A DNA stretch of 64,000 nt, taken from NCBI RefSeq assembly GCF_010206195.1, contig NZ_VIQT01000022.1:1-64000 (forward strand), in the 5' to 3' direction. Below are positions 60,652 to 64,000 of the stretch, piece by piece (positions within the stretch are counted from its first letter, which is position 1; each line of letters starts with the position of its first letter). Below the pieces are notes generated by a model. The model was not told the DNA's origin and made no database searches. It worked only from the letters and a program-made list of their open reading frames with translations. The DNA comes from Anaerotruncus colihominis. GTDB lineage: Bacteria > Bacillota > Clostridia > Oscillospirales > Ruminococcaceae. The position numbers and the translations under genes are program-made.

Positions 60652-60957
60652 CGCGCGCGACCCGTGCGCGGATTACTCACCGCCGGGCGCTGGGGCGCGC
60701 GTGACCCGTGCGCGGGTCACTCACCGCCGGGCGCTGCGCTTGCCCGGCCGGCTATTCGGGGCTCTCCGGGCGCTATAGCGCCGGGCGCGGACAAGCCGCG
60801 GCAGCGCCCCTCAGCGCGCCTCACAAGGGGAGGGTCGAGCGACGCCTCCCCTTATGTTATCCCCACCTCTGCCTGGCGCGATTGTATCGGGCGCACGCCA
60901 AAACGTCTGAAGGGGAATTGTTAAACTGCGCCCACCCCGGGGTTGGGTCCATGGGAT
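60652..60957 (+). repeat. R2 repeat copy b, with a duplicated start and an inverted 3' module
   Basis: The first unit (GCGCGACCCGTGCGCGG ... CACCGCCGGGCGCTG) occurs twice. The shared block through GGCGCTATAGCGCC to CAGCGCGCCTCA then matches copy a. About 100 unrelated bases follow. The end module reads CCCCGGGGTTGGGTCCATGG, the reverse complement of the same module in copy a. Confidence 0.82.
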
Positions 60958-61134
60958 AGGGGCGACCCACCCTGCCCCACTGTTCGCGGCGCAGCCTGTA
61001 AAAATCTGAACCCCGCCCCACTATTCGCGGCACAGCCGAACTAAGTTTTTCGCTGAGGCCTTTTTTCAAAAAGGCCGGAAAGTTTTTTGCCAAGCTTTTT
61101 TTCAAAAAAGCGGGGGCCTTTTTTTAAAAAGGCC
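60958..61134 (+). repeat. R1 repeat copy G (3' of the AI-2E gene)
   Basis: The modules CCTGCCCCACTGTTCGCGGC, GCAGCCTGTAAAAAT and GCCCCACTATTCGCGGCAC lead to three hairpins: GGCCTTTTTTCAAAAAGGCC, AGCTTTTTTTCAAAAAAGC and GGCCTTTTTTTAAAAAGGCC. The last touches the stop codon of the facing gene. Confidence 0.86.
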
Positions 61135-61137
61135 GAA

Positions 61138-62247
61138 TCAGGCATTGCGGGCGCGCACGGCGCGTCCGAGCAGAATATAGATCGTGGCAAAGAGCGGGAC
61201 GCCAAGAATCATACCGGCGACGCCGAACAGATTGCCGCCCACAGTGACGGCAAACAACACCCAAAGCGGCGGCAGGCCGACCGACCCCCCGATCACCTTG
61301 GGGGCGATGATATTGCCGTCAACCTGCTGGACGATCACCACAAACAGAATATACCAGATTGTTTTGATCGGATCCGCCATCAAAAGGATGAGCACCCCAG
61401 GAACCGCGCCGATAAACGGGCCGAAAAACGGGATTACATTTGTGACGCCCATGACAACGCCGATCAGCACGGCGTATGGGAACCGCAGGATCGACAGGCC
61501 GATCACGCTGACCGCGCCGACGATCAGCGCATCAAGCGCCTGGCCGCTGACATAGCGGCGGAAAGTACCGGCTGCGACGCAAGCGGCGCCGGCAATGCTG
61601 TCCGCGGCCTTGGGCGGCAGAAACGCCCGGTTAAGCCGGCGTAACTGGGAAAGAAGCTGCTCCTTTGTAAGCAGAATATGAATCGAGACAATCACGCCAA
61701 TGACGAGCGTTACAATACCGCCGCCAAAGGACGCGGCAAAATCAAGCACATGCGGCACAAATTCAGCGATGAAATTGAGCAGGAAATCAGCCAGGCTGGA
61801 CAGCCAGCCCGTGAGCTGTTCGTAAAATTCGGGCGGCAACACCCATTCATGCTGAAAACGCGCTGCAAGCTCGGCAAGCGAGTTGAGATAAGCCGGGATA
61901 TTACGGCCGAGCGTGATAGCACTTTCGCCGAGCTGGGGGACGACCGTCCAGCCAAGTACGACCAACGCCGTTAAAACCAACAGATATGTGCAGATCAGCG
62001 AAAGCGGCCGTACAAGACCGGCACGCTGTGGAAAACGACGCGGCAGGCTGGCAAACACATGCTTTTCAAACGTTTCCATCACACCGTTGAGGACGAACGC
62101 CAGAATCACACCAATAAAAAACGGCATGAGCAGGCGGACAGCCGCTGAAACGACCTGTCCTACGCGTTCCGGATGGCTCAGGACAAAGTAGAGCACAACG
62201 GTAAATGCAGCGACGGTACAATACCCTTTGATTTGTTTTTTGTCCAA
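61138..62247 (-). CDS. AI-2E family transporter (putative exporter)
   Basis: A 369-residue membrane protein with seven to eight helices. The AI-2E/UPF0118 signature is the motif TNVIPFFGPFIGAVPGVLIL (about 265-284), and the C-terminal block GSVGLPPLWVLFAVTVGGNL is typical. Family members are proposed to export AI-2 or act as Na/H antiporters; I cannot tell which. It is 5 bases after a DMT transporter gene, so they are co-transcribed. Confidence 0.9.
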   Translation of the reverse strand: MDKKQIKGYCTVAAFTVVLYFVLSHPERVGQVVSAAVRLLMPFFIGVILAFVLNGVMETFEKHVFASLPRRFPQRAGLVRPLSLICTYLLVLTALVVLGWTVVPQLGESAITLGRNIPAYLNSLAELAARFQHEWVLPPEFYEQLTGWLSSLADFLLNFIAEFVPHVLDFAASFGGGIVTLVIGVIVSIHILLTKEQLLSQLRRLNRAFLPPKAADSIAGAACVAAGTFRRYVSGQALDALIVGAVSVIGLSILRFPYAVLIGVVMGVTNVIPFFGPFIGAVPGVLILLMADPIKTIWYILFVVIVQQVDGNIIAPKVIGGSVGLPPLWVLFAVTVGGNLFGVAGMILGVPLFATIYILLGRAVRARNA

Positions 62248-62251
62248 TGAA

Positions 62252-63154
62252 TCACCTCTGAGCAGCAGATTCCCGCCGCTTTAACAGTGTCCCCTCCGAT
62301 ACAATGACGCCAAGCAAAATCAATAGGGCGCCTGCAATCATCAAGAGCGTGATGCGTTCGTGCAGCACGATGACAGAGGCAATCATTGTAATGAGGGGAT
62401 TTAAATAAACAAAGTTGTTGGAACGAACCGCACCGAGCCGCGCGACAACATAGTTCCAGAGCACATAGCACAGCGACGATGCGATCAAGCCCAAAAACAG
62501 CAGATTACCCCAAATCAGCGGCTCCCTAAGCACAGTTGCATCAAACGGCGCAAAATCAAACAGCAGGCATGGCAGCATAGTCAGGATGGAATAAAAGAAG
62601 ATGCGCCGCGTGACATAGACAGGCGGATAGCGGGAGTGGATACCGCGCAGAATCACGGAATAAAACGCCCAGGACAGGGCTGCGGCGACCGCGAGCAGAT
62701 CGCCTTTTGGCGATAGCTTGAGAACAAAGCTGCCATTAAAGACAACAAGCGCGATGCCGGCCATAGCGACAAAGAAACCGCTGACTGCATGGCGTGTCAG
62801 ATGTTCGTCGCGCGTAGCCAGATGCGCGACGACCGATGTCAGGATCGGAGCTGCGGAGATAAGCAGGCTGACATTGGCCGCCTGAGTGAAGGAAAGCGCA
62901 AAGTTTTCCGCCAGAAAGTAAAGCGTGCTGCCAAACAGAGCGGCCGCGACATAGCGAAGCTCCAGAGAAAGGCTTTCCGGCCGGTGGATTTTCGGATGGA
63001 TTGCAAGCAGCGACACATACGCAATCACATAGCGCAGCAGCATGATTTGGACAGGCGAAAGCACGTCAAGCAGGATTTTGGTTGAAACAAAGGTTGTCCC
63101 CCAAAAACAGATGGTGACAAGCGCGAGGACAATATAAAGCCGTTCCCGTTTCAT
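62252..63154 (-). CDS. EamA/DMT-family transporter
   Basis: A 300-residue membrane protein with ten helices in two EamA repeats (about 5-135 and 150-285). The fold-typical GTTFVSTKILL near the start and LNPLITMIASVIVLHERITL near the end of the second repeat support it. Substrate unknown; members move amino acids, nucleotides or other metabolites. It overlaps the small upstream gene by 4 bases and precedes the AI-2E gene. Confidence 0.9.
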   Translation of the reverse strand: MKRERLYIVLALVTICFWGTTFVSTKILLDVLSPVQIMLLRYVIAYVSLLAIHPKIHRPESLSLELRYVAAALFGSTLYFLAENFALSFTQAANVSLLISAAPILTSVVAHLATRDEHLTRHAVSGFFVAMAGIALVVFNGSFVLKLSPKGDLLAVAAALSWAFYSVILRGIHSRYPPVYVTRRIFFYSILTMLPCLLFDFAPFDATVLREPLIWGNLLFLGLIASSLCYVLWNYVVARLGAVRSNNFVYLNPLITMIASVIVLHERITLLMIAGALLILLGVIVSEGTLLKRRESAAQR

Positions 63155-63399
63155 GCGCTGTGCTCCGAACCTTCCGTATGCGCCGCGGGTGCGGACGCGT
63201 TGAAATTCTGCCAGAAGCCACCGCCTGAAAAGGCCTCGCGGAGCTGAAAGAACAAAAATGTCGCGATCAGCAGCAATGCCGCGGCCGCCCCTGCGATCAC
63301 CCTGCGGACGGTGCGTTTTCGTGCGCGTCCCTGTTCCCTTCGCATCTGGCGAAGCCTGTCAAAGTCAATAACCTTTTTTTCCGGGTCATGTCCGTGCAT
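63151..63399 (-). CDS. Small single-pass membrane protein, unknown function
   Basis: An 82-residue protein: a charged cytosolic N-terminus (HDPEKKVIDFDRLRQMRREQ), one membrane segment (about 35-52, VIAGAAAALLLIATFLFF) and a short polar outside tail. The layout suggests a septum- or coat-type anchor, but no family is recognised. ATG 63399 has AGAGG 9 bases upstream; the frame could begin at 63438. Its stop overlaps the DMT gene by 4 bases. Confidence 0.65.
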   Translation of the reverse strand: MHGHDPEKKVIDFDRLRQMRREQGRARKRTVRRVIAGAAAALLLIATFLFFQLREAFSGGGFWQNFNASAPAAHTEGSEHSA

Positions 63400-63459
63400 C
63401 GCAAAATACCTCTCAGGAGCCGCGCTGCCGCGGCCCATTTTTAATTAGTATACCACATA

Positions 63460-63595
63460 CCTTTTTTGAAAAAAAGCTTGGCAAAAAACTTTCCGGCCTT
63501 TTTGAAAAAAGGCCTCGGCGAAAAACTTAGTTCGGCTGCGCCGCGAACAGCGGGGCGGGCGCTGCGCTTATGCAGGCTGCGCCGCGAAGGATACG
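63460..63595 (-). repeat. R1 repeat copy H
   Basis: Read on the minus strand: two GCGGCGCAGCC modules, AAGTTTTTCGCCGA, a GGCCTTTTTTCAAAAAGGCC hairpin, GGAAAGTTTTTTGCCA and a second stem AGCTTTTTTTCAAAAAAGG. It ends about 60 bases upstream of the small membrane-protein gene. The remainder (63400-63460) has GTATACTAATTA, a possible -10. Confidence 0.83.
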
Positions 63596-63612
63596 GAAAA
63601 CGGCGGACGCGC

Positions 63613-63969
63613 TTATAGGGAAGCCTTGTCGTAACAGATCAGTGATGTGCGGTTTGGCAGGCATACGGCGCGGTCGCCGGGATTTTGGCACCAGCCTGTC
63701 TGTTCGCAGAGGTGGTCGGGACAGGTAACATCAATAAAGCGGATACGCCCATCCTGTACCTCAAAAGAAACCGGCTTGCCGGTTTCCTCCTCGATACGAA
63801 ACGTATATGTTCCATTTTCCGACAGGTCGATGCGGCGCAGCTCCTGCCCATCCACGGAGATGACAGCGACAACGCCTCCCGCCGCCTGCCTGGGGCGGTA
63901 AAGAAAAAAAGCCGCCGCGATACAGACCGCCAACAGCGTCGCGACAATAATCCATTCCCGTTTTTTCAT
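63613..63969 (-). CDS. NusG domain II-containing (NusG_II) protein
   Basis: A 118-residue membrane-anchored protein. N-terminal helix IIVATLLAVCIAAAFFLY, then a beta-rich domain of the NusG_II type with FEVQDGRIRFIDVTCPDHLC and the Cys-rich CEQTGWCQNPGDRAVCLPN. In other Firmicutes this family neighbours Gx-transporter or FMN-binding (Rnf/ApbE-type) genes; no such gene is seen before the window edge. Function unknown. Confidence 0.85.
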   Translation of the reverse strand: MKKREWIIVATLLAVCIAAAFFLYRPRQAAGGVVAVISVDGQELRRIDLSENGTYTFRIEEETGKPVSFEVQDGRIRFIDVTCPDHLCEQTGWCQNPGDRAVCLPNRTSLICYDKASL

Positions 63970-64000
63970 AATAAACGCGCCGCCAGTCCGGCATAGTCGA

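Overview
The window is the replication-origin region of a moderately GC-rich, endospore-forming Firmicute. The 5' end of the 16S rRNA gene at the left edge reads like Clostridial cluster IV and most recalls Anaerotruncus-type Ruminococcaceae; this is from memory, not a search. A SleB-type germination enzyme, a SpoIIIJ/Jag pair, a PdaA-type deacetylase and Soj/Spo0J/Noc fit a spore former.

Left arm (1-17.4 kb): a 16S gene with a strong promoter, sleB, two bacterial-PH membrane proteins, an HD hydrolase, tRNA-Glu and tRNA-Met, an acyl-ACP thioesterase and serS. Then comes the classical origin cluster on the minus strand: rpmH-rnpA-yidD-yidC-jag-mnmE-mnmG-rsmG-noc-parA-parB, with three perfect parS sites. 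Centre (17.5-29.6 kb): a radical SAM gene with an 11-C tract, dnaA, oriC (DnaA boxes plus a DnaA-trio run) and dnaN-yaaA-recF-remB-gyrB-(two YcxB-like genes)-gyrA on the plus strand. The strand switch at dnaA marks the replichore boundary.

Right arm (29.6-64 kb): a Na/Pi-type transporter, an M14 peptidase, a Nudix hydrolase, a PdaA-type deacetylase, secA, an Fe-S scaffold/GGGtGRT pair, a membrane gene interrupted by an in-frame TGA, typA, a secreted LamG-like protein, a full V/A-type ATPase operon (H-C-I-K-F-E-A-B-D), a 2-hydroxyacyl-CoA dehydratase activase/dehydratase pair, a MOSC-MogA fusion with moaA, an AI-2E exporter, a DMT transporter and a NusG-II protein.

The most unusual content is non-coding or genetic-switch-like. 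(1) The radical SAM gene beside oriC carries C11 near its 5' end and is out of frame as read; C10 would restore a 369-codon protein, so phase variation is likely. (2) Eight copies of a modular AT-stem hairpin repeat (called R1 here) abut gene starts or ends, including the dnaN, serS and atpF leaders. (3) Two further GC-rich structured repeat families (R2, R3) are associated with R1; one R2 copy has an internal module inverted, and the R3 copies are an inverted pair around secA. (4) A small family of inverted-repeat elements with GGCTGTTTGAAAA ends is present. No CRISPR array, prophage or complete insertion sequence is visible.
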